The position numbers and the translations under genes are program-made. DNA of 64,000 bases. Source: Thalassotalea insulae. Its GTDB lineage: Bacteria; Pseudomonadota; Gammaproteobacteria; Enterobacterales; Alteromonadaceae. The notes beneath the pieces were generated by a model. It saw nothing but the letters and a program-made list of their open reading frames with translations, did no database searches and was not told the DNA's origin. Shown here in pieces: positions 42,414 to 51,608 of the stretch. The number at the start of each line of letters is the position of its first letter. The first letter of the stretch is position 1. Location: NCBI RefSeq assembly GCF_030161395.1, contig NZ_BSST01000001.1:3472001-3536000 (forward strand). The letters are read 5' to 3'.

Positions 42414-43922
42414 TTATTTAACGCCGTGCATCAGTTTATTAATAAATGGCGCTAGGATAAGTAACACCACGCCACCCGCCGCTAACAGCCAGAAGCTAAA
42501 GCTAAAACCTGAAAGTGCGGAAGCAACTGTCATTCCTGTTTCTCCGCTCATTGAACCGGCAATGATACCGGAGAAGTTATTTCCTATGGCGGTACTTAAG
42601 AACCAGCCACCGAAGGCAAAGCCTGCTAGTGACGCTGGGATTAATTTACTGACCATAGATAAGCCAATCGGTGATAAACAGAGTTCACCTATGGTATGTA
42701 ATACATAACAAGCTGCTAATGGCCATAACGGGATCATGTTATTGCTATTGAGCAGACTTTCTAAGGCATACATTAAGACCAAGAAACCTAACCCTGTAGC
42801 TAATAAACCGATGGCAAATTTTTGTGGAATATTAGGCTCAAAGTTGCGCTTTGAGCTGAACAACCAGATAGCGGAAACAATAGGCGCAAAAATTAATATA
42901 GCGACTGAGTTAACTGACTGGAACCAGGCTATTTCGAAAGTAAAGGTCTCTGTGATAGTACGATCAACGATATTTTGCGCCAAGAAGGTAAATGAACTTC
43001 CCGCTTGTTCGAAAAAGGCAAAAAAGACCACGTTAAATAAGAACATGATTAAACAGGCGATCACTTTTTCAAATGCCACCTTGCCCTCTTTTTTCGTTTC
43101 AACTAGCAACATCGCGGCAAGCGCAACAAAGATAGCAAATAAAATCCACGCCAGTACTTGGGCACCAGCGTACGCCATTAAGATATAAACTGGAATAATA
43201 GATAAAACGGCGCCAACAATCACTTTTAATAACCGTTGTGTTCTTATTGGGGTTTTTTCTAATGCGCCAATGCCTTTTAATTGCTTACGTCCGATATAAA
43301 ACCAGACATAACTGATCAGCATACCAACGCCAGCTGCAGCAAACACCATTTTGTAGTTCGTCATCATTGGCGTGTCAGTATAGGTACTGGCTAGCCATTG
43401 AGTAATGATAGGCGAGACCATGGCACCGGCATTAATGCCCATATAGAAGATACTAAACCCACGGTCGCGTCGCGGATCGCCATGCGGATAAATTTTACCG
43501 ACTAGGTTAGAAATATTAGGCTTAAATAAGCCGTTACCGACAATCACGGTTGCCAGACCTACCATAAATAAGGTTTGATTGGGCAGCATGATCATAAAGA
43601 GGCCAAGCCCCATAATAAGGGCGCCAGTAAGGATGGAATGCTGAGCCCCGATGATTTTATCGGAGACATAGCCGCCAAAAATGGCACTGGCATATACTAA
43701 GGCTAAGTAAGCACCATAGGTGTTAGAGGCAAACGATTGGCCAGATGGATCACCGTTAAAAAATTGTGCAACGATGTAAAGGGTTAATGCCCAACGAATG
43801 CCATAAAAGGCAAAGCGTTCCCAAAATTCGGCCATAAAGAGCATCCAAAGTGGCTTAGGATGTCCCCATAGGTTATCGAATTCAGGAATATTTGATGGCG
43901 AAGTAGTGTGCGCACTTGTCAT
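42414..43922 (-). CDS. POT-family proton-coupled di/tripeptide transporter
   Basis: A 502-residue transporter with about 12-14 TM spans. The POT signature E-x-x-E-R is present as AEFWERFAFYGIRWALTLY near the start, with FSIFYMGINAGAMVSPI and LHTIGELCLSPIGLSMVSKL as further family motifs. The family (DtpA/DtpB/PepT) takes up di- and tripeptides with protons across the inner membrane. It is monocistronic with its own terminator. Together with the amino-acid permease, M13 peptidase and collagenase nearby, it points to protein- and peptide-based growth. Confidence 0.93.
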   Translation of the reverse strand: MTSAHTTSPSNIPEFDNLWGHPKPLWMLFMAEFWERFAFYGIRWALTLYIVAQFFNGDPSGQSFASNTYGAYLALVYASAIFGGYVSDKIIGAQHSILTGALIMGLGLFMIMLPNQTLFMVGLATVIVGNGLFKPNISNLVGKIYPHGDPRRDRGFSIFYMGINAGAMVSPIITQWLASTYTDTPMMTNYKMVFAAAGVGMLISYVWFYIGRKQLKGIGALEKTPIRTQRLLKVIVGAVLSIIPVYILMAYAGAQVLAWILFAIFVALAAMLLVETKKEGKVAFEKVIACLIMFLFNVVFFAFFEQAGSSFTFLAQNIVDRTITETFTFEIAWFQSVNSVAILIFAPIVSAIWLFSSKRNFEPNIPQKFAIGLLATGLGFLVLMYALESLLNSNNMIPLWPLAACYVLHTIGELCLSPIGLSMVSKLIPASLAGFAFGGWFLSTAIGNNFSGIIAGSMSGETGMTVASALSGFSFSFWLLAAGGVVLLILAPFINKLMHGVK

Positions 43923-44189
43923 ATTATTATTCCAATACTGTTATTATTAGTTGCATACTGTATACGCTTATCAAGCAGAAGAAAATTAATTATAGTAATT
44001 TTTGCAAAATTAATTAAAACAATTGTTTGTGTTTTCCGTGAATAATTCGGAAATTTATTGTTTCATCAGTTGTTTATCTTGAATTTGTCGTTGTGAGCTG
44101 ATTATTGCTTTTTCACTGATTTTAATTAATACCTTGATGAATAATATTTGTACTTGTGCTTGTAAGACTAATAGCGTAAGTGTGTAAAA

Positions 44190-45512
44190 ATGAATAATAA
44201 TTTGCTGACCAATAACGGCCACTCTTGTCATAGAAAAAGAGGAAAAACACTCGGTGTCATCGAACTTGTTGCCATAGCGCTAGGGGGCATGGTTGGTGGT
44301 GGTATATTTACCGTGCTCGGCATTTCGGTTTCGCTTATTGGGGTTTATACCTTGTTAGCTATCGTTATTGGCGGTTTACTAGCATTTTTTGCCGCCTATG
44401 CTTACGTTAAACTGGGTAGCTATTATCAGGATGAAGGAGCGACCTATTCATTTTATAAACGCACCTTTCCTAATTCGCCTTTTGCCGCATCACTCATCGG
44501 CTGGTGGGTTATTTTTGGTTATATCAGTACCTTGGCTTTGTATGCCTATACCTTTTCTTCTTATGCGCTTAGCGGTTTTTCTGTTGCTGATAATGAGTTA
44601 GTAAGAAAGCTGGTGGCTGGTGCGGTGATCATATTTTTTACCTTGGTGAACCTTTGGAGCGTTAAGGGCATGGGGAAAATTGAAGATTTTATGGTCTATT
44701 CCAAATTATTGATTTTAGCTTTTATTTCTTATGTTTTGATCAACCACAGCCAAACTAGCTTACCCGTGTTAATGAAAAGTCAATCTGAGTTTAATCTCTT
44801 GGCAGTATTGATCGTTGCGTCACTAACTTTTGTTGCTTATGAAGGTTTTCAATTGGTTATTAACGCGGTGAAAGAAATGGACCAGCCGGAAAAAAATATT
44901 CCTCGAGCTATTTATACCGCGTTAGTGGTTGCCGTACTGATCTATGTGGTGATTGCCTTTGGTGCTATTGTTGCGATCCCCTTTAGTGAGCTGATTGATA
45001 ATAAGGAATATGCTTTAGCGGCGGGAGCAGGCGATGTTATCGGACAGTGGGGCACGGATCTAGTGATATTGGGGGCATTATTAGCCACCAGTAGTGCTAT
45101 TAGCGGCACTATTTTTGGCGCGTCACGACAAATGGCCGTGATTGCCCATGATGGCTATTTTCCTCAAGCGCTGGCGAAACGTAGTCGGCGTATTCCGATG
45201 GTGGCTATTATCAGTATGTCTTTACTAGCTTTTATACTGATATTAGTTGGTAACTTAACTGTGATCCTGGAGTTTGGCAGTGTCACTTTTTTAATTGTGT
45301 CATTACTTATGGCTTTTGCTAATTTTAAAATTCGTCAACAGACTCAGTCTTCGATGATAATTTCGCTGATCTCTATGGCAGGATTACTGATTGGTGTCAT
45401 TTTGATCTTGTATTATGAATGGGTTCATCAGCCGGAGCAGTTGGTTTTTATTACAGGACTTTATGTGATTTTAACCTTAAGTTCTTGGTTGTATGCGAGA
45501 AACTATAAATAG
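44190..45512 (+). CDS. APC-family amino-acid permease
   Basis: A 440-residue inner-membrane transporter with about 12 spans. The N-terminal start reads LGVIELVAIALGGMVGGGIFTVLG, containing the GGxxGGGIF helix-break motif of APC transporters. Later TSSAISGTIFGASRQMAVIAHDGYFPQALAKRSRRIPMVAI matches the conserved loop. The family imports amino acids by proton or ion coupling or antiport; the exact substrate cannot be assigned. It is transcribed divergently from the POT transporter, 267 bp between starts. Confidence 0.88.
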   Translation: MNNNLLTNNGHSCHRKRGKTLGVIELVAIALGGMVGGGIFTVLGISVSLIGVYTLLAIVIGGLLAFFAAYAYVKLGSYYQDEGATYSFYKRTFPNSPFAASLIGWWVIFGYISTLALYAYTFSSYALSGFSVADNELVRKLVAGAVIIFFTLVNLWSVKGMGKIEDFMVYSKLLILAFISYVLINHSQTSLPVLMKSQSEFNLLAVLIVASLTFVAYEGFQLVINAVKEMDQPEKNIPRAIYTALVVAVLIYVVIAFGAIVAIPFSELIDNKEYALAAGAGDVIGQWGTDLVILGALLATSSAISGTIFGASRQMAVIAHDGYFPQALAKRSRRIPMVAIISMSLLAFILILVGNLTVILEFGSVTFLIVSLLMAFANFKIRQQTQSSMIISLISMAGLLIGVILILYYEWVHQPEQLVFITGLYVILTLSSWLYARNYK

Positions 45513-45926
45513 TTGGTGTTGATAGTACAAGCCTGTTGTTTTTATCAATACCAGTTAGTTAAGCATTACTAAATATGAAAAATCCTTAACAATTAGGTGT
45601 TCTTTCAAAATTATATTGTCGCGGTGGCGACGACACCCAGAAAGGGTTAACGCGAACCCTCTCTGGACTCTCGTTAACTGCTCCTGCGTTATTCTACTAA
45701 CCTGCATCCATGCAGGAATCGCGCGCTGCTGCAATTGAATTTTTCATCCAGACATTTTGCCGAAGTAGGCCTATGCTTCGTTTGAGTACTGTGAAGAAGC
45801 TCGTTGTAATAACGAGTGTTTAAAGCTACTTTCCCATGACAGTGATTTGATAAAGAGTGAGCAAAGGTTGTCAAAATAAAAGCCTGCATTATAGCAGGCT
45901 TTTTTGGCTTTATATTTAAAAGCTAG
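45513..45926. other. Intergenic region with degenerate repeat-like sequence
   Basis: No gene is supported. A more GC-rich block (about 45610-45830) holds several short inverted repeats: CCTGCATCCATGCAGG near 45701-45716 and CTCGTT-GTAAT-AACGAG near 45810-45826. It also has TGCTCCTGCGTT, which shares TGCTCCTGC with the tandem repeats at 18432-18548. It may be a decayed member of an intergenic repeat family. The region ends in a bidirectional terminator. Confidence 0.55.
45879..45908. terminator. Bidirectional terminator between amino-acid permease and M13 genes
   Basis: AAAGCCTGC and GCAGGCTTT form a 9-bp stem with a 6-nt loop, with A-rich sequence before and TTTTTT after, so it serves convergent genes on both strands. 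Confidence 0.85.
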
Positions 45927-47999
45927 TTACCAAATCTTAACGCGTTTTTCTGGTGCGATATACATGGCATCGCCTTCTTTCACTTCGAATGCCTTATAGA
46001 ACTCAGGCACATTTGATAAAATGCCTATCGCTCTGAAGTTACCTGGTGAATGAGGGTCGGTGGCAATTCGGTTACGTAATGATTTTTCTACGCTTTTAAA
46101 GCGCCATACTTGTGCCCAGCCCATAAAGAAACGCTGATCGCCAGTTAAGCCGTCGATTACTGGTGCTTCTTTACCGTCTAAAGAGGCTTTATACGCTTTA
46201 TAAGCAATGCTTAAACCAGACAAATCACCGATATTTTCCCCTAAGGTTAATTTACCGTTAACGTTGAGATCGTCAAAGACCTGATAGGCGTCATACTGAG
46301 CAACTAAAGCATCGGTACGTTCTTTAAACGCCGCTAAGTCAGCGTCAGTCCACCAGTTTTTCAAGTTACCTTCGGCGTCGTATTTACTGCCTTGATCATC
46401 AAAACCGTGACCCATCTCGTGACCTATTACTGCACCAATGCCTCCATAGTTAACGGCATCGTCAGCCGCCATATTAAAGAAAGGTGGTTGTAAAATTGCC
46501 GCTGGGAAAACAATCTCGTTGACTGTCGGGTTGTAATACGCGTTTACCGTTTGTGGCGTCATACCCCATTCCCATTTCTGGATAGGGCCACCAAGCTTAG
46601 CAACTTCTTTGTGATGTGCAGCCGTTTGCGCGCGCATAATGTTACCCACCAGATCACCCGCATCAATTTCTAACTTAGAGTAATCTTGCCATTTATCCGG
46701 GTAACCAATTTTTGGAGTAAAGGCTGCTAGTTTGACTTGTGCCGCTTTTTTGGTGTCGTCGGACATCCATTCTAAGTCGTTAATACTCTTGCTATAAGCG
46801 CTACGTAAGTTTTCAACTAACTCGCTCATCCGGGCTTTTGCTTCAGGTTTAAAGTGTTTTGATACGTAAATTTTACCGATCACTTCACCTAGGTTGCCGT
46901 TAACGACAGAAACGCCGCGCTTCCATAGTGGACGCTGCTCATTACGACCACGTAACTGTTTTGAGAAGAAATCAAAATTTTCTTGATCGATGTCACTGCT
47001 TAAATATGGCGCAAAGCTGCTTAACGCATGGAAGGTTAAATACGTTTTAATGTCGGCCAATGATGTTTCTGCGATAGTTTTACCAAAACCTTTAACAAAA
47101 CTTGGTTGGTTAATAATGATATCTTTTTGCTTATCAACCCCCTGAGCGGCTAAATAGGCTGACCAGTCAAAACCATCAGTTAATGAATTTAACTCACTAA
47201 CGGCAAATTTGTTATAGCGTTTATTGCTGTCGCGCGATTCAACGCGGGTCCAATGAAAGCCTGCTAGTTTCGTTTCAAAATCCATAATGGTTTTCGCTGC
47301 CGCTTCGCCATTTTCCAGACCTGCTAAGGCAAACATTTTGGCAATGTGCTTAACATAGCCGTCACGTAAGTTAGCAAAACGTTCTGCTTCATTGAAATAA
47401 TAGTCGCGATCAGGTAAACCTAAGCCGCCTTGCCAGATATGAGTGGCATAGTTGCTTGAGTCTTTGGCATCGACACCGATATAAAAATTCAATGGGCTGT
47501 TAACCCCTTTGGATTGATACTGACCTAAAAAGTCGGCAACTGCTGATTTATCTTTTAATTGACTGATGTGAGCTAATAGTGACTCAATTGGCTTAATGCC
47601 AGCAGTATCTCTTGCTTCTTTGTTCATAAATGAACGAAACAGATCCGCGACTTTTTGTTCATCGCTACCTTTCACTAAATCTGGGGTTGCGGCCAACTCT
47701 TCAATGATTAGTTTGACGTTTTCATCAGCGGCATCGCGTAAGTCCATGAAGGAACCGATAGAGGTTTTATCAGCTGGAATCTCATTTGCTTTAAGCCAAC
47801 CGCCATTAACATATTGATAAAAATTATCTTGTGGACGAATGGATTGATCGATATTGGCTTGTTCAATGCCTGATGCCAGCATGGTTTTTTTAGTTTCTGG
47901 TGCTTGAGTTTTTGTGGTTTCTGCTGTTGTTGCTGTTTCGTTACATCCTGCTACGAATAGCAGAGATGAACATAGCGCACTTGTTATAATTTTTTTCAT
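45927..47999 (-). CDS. pepO: M13-family (neprilysin/PepO) metalloendopeptidase lipoprotein
   Basis: A 690-residue protein with a lipoprotein signal ending in the lipobox FVAGC (Cys19), so probably anchored to a membrane facing the periplasm. The M13 zinc site is VIGHEMGHGFDDQGSKYDAEGNLKNWW with the downstream ligand region ENIGDLSGLSIAYKAYK. VNAYYNPTVNEIVFPAAILQPPFF is the substrate-binding NAYY motif, and the C-terminal VKEGDAMYIAPEKRVKIW matches the family end. It cleaves peptides shorter than about 40-50 residues. Its place between peptide/amino-acid transporters suggests a role in peptide nutrition. Confidence 0.93.
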   Translation of the reverse strand: MKKIITSALCSSLLFVAGCNETATTAETTKTQAPETKKTMLASGIEQANIDQSIRPQDNFYQYVNGGWLKANEIPADKTSIGSFMDLRDAADENVKLIIEELAATPDLVKGSDEQKVADLFRSFMNKEARDTAGIKPIESLLAHISQLKDKSAVADFLGQYQSKGVNSPLNFYIGVDAKDSSNYATHIWQGGLGLPDRDYYFNEAERFANLRDGYVKHIAKMFALAGLENGEAAAKTIMDFETKLAGFHWTRVESRDSNKRYNKFAVSELNSLTDGFDWSAYLAAQGVDKQKDIIINQPSFVKGFGKTIAETSLADIKTYLTFHALSSFAPYLSSDIDQENFDFFSKQLRGRNEQRPLWKRGVSVVNGNLGEVIGKIYVSKHFKPEAKARMSELVENLRSAYSKSINDLEWMSDDTKKAAQVKLAAFTPKIGYPDKWQDYSKLEIDAGDLVGNIMRAQTAAHHKEVAKLGGPIQKWEWGMTPQTVNAYYNPTVNEIVFPAAILQPPFFNMAADDAVNYGGIGAVIGHEMGHGFDDQGSKYDAEGNLKNWWTDADLAAFKERTDALVAQYDAYQVFDDLNVNGKLTLGENIGDLSGLSIAYKAYKASLDGKEAPVIDGLTGDQRFFMGWAQVWRFKSVEKSLRNRIATDPHSPGNFRAIGILSNVPEFYKAFEVKEGDAMYIAPEKRVKIW

Positions 48000-48199
48000 G
48001 GTTTTGCTCTAGAGTATAATAAATAAAATTTGTTACCTGAGAGATACTAAGGACTAGCGAGTTAAAATTCCACTTTTATTCATATCTGCTTACATTATTT
48101 GGATGAATCTTATGGCAGAATCTTGTAACACTGTGCTTAATTGTAATAGTTTACAGTCTGTTAACAATTGCGTTCAATAGATTTCATCTGTTGAGATAT

Positions 48200-48227
48200 T
48201 TGTCTTTAAGCTAAAGGGTGGTATGCT
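48200..48227 (+). promoter_or_regulatory. Predicted sigma-70 promoter for lolCDE
   Basis: TTGTCT (48200-48205), a 16-bp spacer and TATGCT (48222-48227) lie about 45 bp upstream of the preferred lolC start. Prediction only. Confidence 0.4.
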
Positions 48228-48271
48228 CTTGCCATCTATTTTATCCACCTGCTATTGAATGTAAGGGATTA

Positions 48272-49498
48272 ATGTTCCATCCGGTTAGTTTTTTTATAGG
48301 TCTGCGTTATAGCCGAAGCAGAAATCGTTCAGGTTTTGTCTCATTTATTACCTTTTTCTCTATTAGTGGCATCTTATTGGGAGTTGCTGCGTTAATTACT
48401 GTTGTTTCGGTAATGAATGGCTTTGAAGGGGAATTAAAAAAGCGAATTTTAGGTATAGTGCCGCACGTTATTGTGGATAGTAATCATCAGGTGCTAGATG
48501 ACTGGCAAGCGATTAAACAACAACTGTTGCCTTTGCCTCATGTCACCGATGTTACCCCGTTTATTGAAAGTGAGGGGCTTATTTTATCCAATGCCAGCCT
48601 GCAAGGAGTGCTGCTACAGGGGATAGTACCCGAGCTGGAAACGAGTAACATTGCTACCACTAGCATGGTGGCTGGCGACTTTGCTCAGCTTGCGTCACCG
48701 TATTCGGTGATCATCGGTCAAGCGCTGGCGCAAAAACTGGATGTGAACATTGGCGATAAAGTGCGTTTAGTGTTACCAAACAGTAGTTTATATACCCCAA
48801 TGGGGCGCATCCCGATGCAGCGAATGTTTACCCTGGTCGGGCTATTTAATGTCGGTTCTCAAGTTGATAGCAGTGTTGCTTACATTCATCGTCGCGATGC
48901 CGCCAAGTTACTGAGGCGAAAAGGTCAGGGCATTAGTCAGTTACGCTTATATTTAGATGATGCTTTTGCTGCTCAACAAGTGATCTCTAAGCTACCTGAC
49001 TCACTAAGAACGCTCAATTTTACCCCGTGGGAACATAGCCAGGGTAAATTGTTTTCCGCGGTGAAAATGGAAAAAAATATGATGTGGTTGATGTTAAGTT
49101 TAATTGTTGCTGTCGCCGCATTTAATATTGTCTCAGCATTAGTGATGGTGGTGATCGATAAGCAAGGGGAAATTGCGATATTGCAGACCTTTGGTATGAC
49201 CCGCGGCGGCATTGTTAAAATATTTATCTGTCAGGGATTGATCAATGGTGTTTGGGGAGTGTTATTCGGCGCCATTGCAGGGATTGCTTTAACACTGAAT
49301 TTAAATCCGCTACTGACGAATTTAGGGATTAATTTACTTGGCGCTGGCTATGGCGTACAAGACTTGCCGGTTGATTTACAGTGGCAACAAGTGATGACGA
49401 TTGCCTTGTCTGCGATTTTAATGAGTTTTCTCGCTACCTTATACCCGGCGTATCGTGCGTCAAAAACTTTACCTGCTGAGGTGTTACGTAATGAATAG
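48272..49498 (+). CDS. lolC: Lipoprotein-releasing ABC system permease LolC
   Basis: A 408-residue inner-membrane protein. I choose ATG 48272 (MFHPVSFFIGLRYSRSR) behind TAAGGG rather than GTG 48218, whose first 18 residues do not fit the family. One N-terminal TM (about 26-50) precedes a large periplasmic MacB-type domain, and three C-terminal TM segments form the FtsX domain. SGILLGVAALITVVSVMNGFEGELKKRILGIVPHV is the family signature. With LolD and LolE it extracts outer-membrane lipoproteins and hands them to LolA. Its stop overlaps the lolD start by 8 bp. C versus E is assigned by gene order. Confidence 0.88.
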   Translation: MFHPVSFFIGLRYSRSRNRSGFVSFITFFSISGILLGVAALITVVSVMNGFEGELKKRILGIVPHVIVDSNHQVLDDWQAIKQQLLPLPHVTDVTPFIESEGLILSNASLQGVLLQGIVPELETSNIATTSMVAGDFAQLASPYSVIIGQALAQKLDVNIGDKVRLVLPNSSLYTPMGRIPMQRMFTLVGLFNVGSQVDSSVAYIHRRDAAKLLRRKGQGISQLRLYLDDAFAAQQVISKLPDSLRTLNFTPWEHSQGKLFSAVKMEKNMMWLMLSLIVAVAAFNIVSALVMVVIDKQGEIAILQTFGMTRGGIVKIFICQGLINGVWGVLFGAIAGIALTLNLNPLLTNLGINLLGAGYGVQDLPVDLQWQQVMTIALSAILMSFLATLYPAYRASKTLPAEVLRNE

Positions 49499-50186
49499 TG
49501 GTTTGCAGTGTAAGCAGCTAAAAAAATCTTATTTTCAGGGCAAGCTGGAAACACCGGTATTAGATAATTTAAATCTGACGGTTAACAAAGGTGAACTATT
49601 GGCTATCGTCGGTAGCTCTGGCTGTGGTAAAAGTACTTTTCTGCATTTGGCTGGCGGTTTAGATAAACCGACACAAGGGCAAGTGCTGATCAATGGTGTG
49701 GATATTCATCAGCTATCTGATAATCAAAAAGCAGAATTTCGTAATCAACATATCGGCTTTGTTTATCAGTTTCATCATTTAATGATGGAGTTTTCTGCGC
49801 TGGAAAATGTTGCGATGCCATTACTTATTCGTGGTGATAAACCTAAAGCTGCGCAATTGGCGGCAAGGCAAATGCTGGAGCAGGTTGGTTTAGCTCATCG
49901 CATTAAGCATCGCCCGTCAGAGCTTTCCGGTGGTGAGCGTCAGCGTGTCGCAATAGCCCGAGCACTAGTGACTAAACCTTCGCTGGTTCTTGCGGATGAA
50001 CCAACAGGTAATCTTGATTTTGATACCGCAGAGCAAATTTATCAGTTATTAACTGAGCTTAATCAAACGGTCCATACCAGCTTTGTTATTGTCACCCATG
50101 ATTTAACATTAGCGGCGAAAATGGATCGTCAGTTACGTTTAGATCATGGCCAGTTAAAACCTTTGGCGACAGCAACTAATGTTTAG
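49491..50186 (+). CDS. lolD: Lipoprotein-releasing ABC system ATPase LolD
   Basis: A 231-residue ATPase starting at ATG 49491, which overlaps the end of lolC (ATGAATAG), not at the earlier in-frame start. Walker A GSSGCGKST, signature LSGGERQRVAIARAL and Walker B LVLADEPTGNLD are intact, with the switch His in FVIVTHDLTLA. FVYQFHHLMMEFSALENVAMPLLI contains the LolD-characteristic Q-loop stretch. It energises lipoprotein release by LolCE, and its stop overlaps the start of lolE by 8 bp. Confidence 0.95.
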   Translation: MNSGLQCKQLKKSYFQGKLETPVLDNLNLTVNKGELLAIVGSSGCGKSTFLHLAGGLDKPTQGQVLINGVDIHQLSDNQKAEFRNQHIGFVYQFHHLMMEFSALENVAMPLLIRGDKPKAAQLAARQMLEQVGLAHRIKHRPSELSGGERQRVAIARALVTKPSLVLADEPTGNLDFDTAEQIYQLLTELNQTVHTSFVIVTHDLTLAAKMDRQLRLDHGQLKPLATATNV

Positions 50187-51450
50187 ACCTGTGAGTGTAT
50201 TTTTAGCCACCCGTTATATCGGCAATCGACAGGGTAAGGGTTTTGCTTCCTTTATTTCTGCATCATCAACTATAGGGATTGCCTTAGGTGTGATGATTTT
50301 GATTATGGTACTTTCTGCAATGAATGGCTTTGAGCGGGCATTAGCTCAGCATTTATTGTCGGTTGTGCCGCACAGTGAATTGATCTCAGGTCGTGGACCC
50401 GTCAATCAGTGGCAGTCGAATGTCCAGAAAGTGCAGCAACATCCTGATGTGGTTGCTGCTGCCCCGGTGATCAAATTGCAGGGGATGATGCAAAAACGCG
50501 ATCAATTAAAAGGGGTTGAAGTCAGGGCGGTAGATCCGGTGTTAGAGCAATCAGTGTCTAGTATTGCCAGCTATCTTACCCAAGGAACCTGGCTTTCACT
50601 CTATCAAGCTAATCATGTTGTGCTTGGCGCCGGAGTTGCTAAAAAGCTTGGGGTGACACTTGGTGATACGGTACAAATGTTGATCCCTAAAATAGCTCAG
50701 GGCCAAGGTCAGCAAGTTAACATTAATCGTAATCTCAGTGCCTTAGCAAAATACAATTTTACTGTCAGTGGTATTTTTAATTTTGGCGGAGAAATTGATA
50801 ATAGTCAGGCTTATATTTCATTAGCAAAAGGTCAGGAAATATTTGGTTATGACGATGATCAAGTACAGGGCATACGTTTGCGAGTGCATGATGTTTTTAA
50901 TATTCAGAAAATAACCAATGAAGCGGGTTATATTTTAAGAGATTATTATTTATACCTGTATAACTGGACTCGTACTCAGGGGCATTTATATAACGATATT
51001 CAACTGGTGCGTATGGTGATGTTTATCGTGTTAGTGTTAGTGATAGCGGTAGCGAGTTTTAATATTGTGTCGACCTTGATCATGGCGGTTAATGAGAAAC
51101 GCGGCGATATTGCGATATTAAAAACCATGGGCGCTTCATCGTCACTGATCATGAGCACCTTTATGTTGCAGGGGATTGTTAATGGCGTGTTGGGCAGTGT
51201 CGTTGGTGGTGGCCTAGGGGTTTATTTAGCGAATAATTTAACGGAATTTTCTCAGGCACTTGAGCATTTGCTCGGAGTTAAATTTTTATCAGGTGATATC
51301 TATTTTATCGATTTCTTACCTTCCTATGTTAAACAGGTCGACGTTATTATCACGATAATGACGGCATTGGTATTAACCTTAGTTGCGACTATCTATCCGG
51401 CGTGGCAGGCAACAAAAGTAGAACCAGCGCAGGTTTTAGGTCAAATATAA
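50179..51450 (+). CDS. lolE: Lipoprotein-releasing ABC system permease LolE
   Basis: A 423-residue homologue of LolC with the same layout: an N-terminal TM (about 27-50), a periplasmic domain and three C-terminal TM segments. ASFISASSTIGIALGVMILIMVLSAMNGFERALAQHLLSVVPHSELIS is the signature, and KRGDIAILKTMGASSSLIMSTFMLQGIVNGVLGSVVGG is the FtsX-like end. It forms the heterodimeric LolCE channel with the product of the first gene. It overlaps lolD by 8 bp and is followed by a strong terminator. Confidence 0.9.
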   Translation: MFRPVSVFLATRYIGNRQGKGFASFISASSTIGIALGVMILIMVLSAMNGFERALAQHLLSVVPHSELISGRGPVNQWQSNVQKVQQHPDVVAAAPVIKLQGMMQKRDQLKGVEVRAVDPVLEQSVSSIASYLTQGTWLSLYQANHVVLGAGVAKKLGVTLGDTVQMLIPKIAQGQGQQVNINRNLSALAKYNFTVSGIFNFGGEIDNSQAYISLAKGQEIFGYDDDQVQGIRLRVHDVFNIQKITNEAGYILRDYYLYLYNWTRTQGHLYNDIQLVRMVMFIVLVLVIAVASFNIVSTLIMAVNEKRGDIAILKTMGASSSLIMSTFMLQGIVNGVLGSVVGGGLGVYLANNLTEFSQALEHLLGVKFLSGDIYFIDFLPSYVKQVDVIITIMTALVLTLVATIYPAWQATKVEPAQVLGQI

Positions 51451-51478
51451 ATAACCTGAATAGTGAAATATTAGTAAT

Positions 51479-51521
51479 GAAAAAGCCATATTCAATGATT
51501 GAATATGGCTTTTTATTAGGG
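51479..51521. terminator. Terminator after lolE (bidirectional)
   Basis: AAAAAGCCATATTCA and TGAATATGGCTTTTT form a stem of about 14-15 bp with a 4-nt loop, with A-rich and T-rich flanks. Confidence 0.85.
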
Positions 51522-51608
51522 CGTATTGAGCGTTATGAGAAAAATTTTGTTGATATTTAATGTATGCTCATCAATACGCTTAAAGATAGCGTTGCTAATA
51601 CTTAGTGC

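Noticed and set aside
42736..43188. 150-codon plus-strand open frame inside the POT transporter gene
   Set aside because: Antisense shadow; the transporter frame has intact family motifs throughout.
48218..48271. Upstream GTG start for lolC
   Set aside because: The extra 18 residues do not fit LolC, and ATG 48272 has a good ribosome site (TAAGGG).
49455..49490. Upstream start for lolD
   Set aside because: The residues before ATG 49491 come from lolC coding sequence in another frame and do not match LolD.
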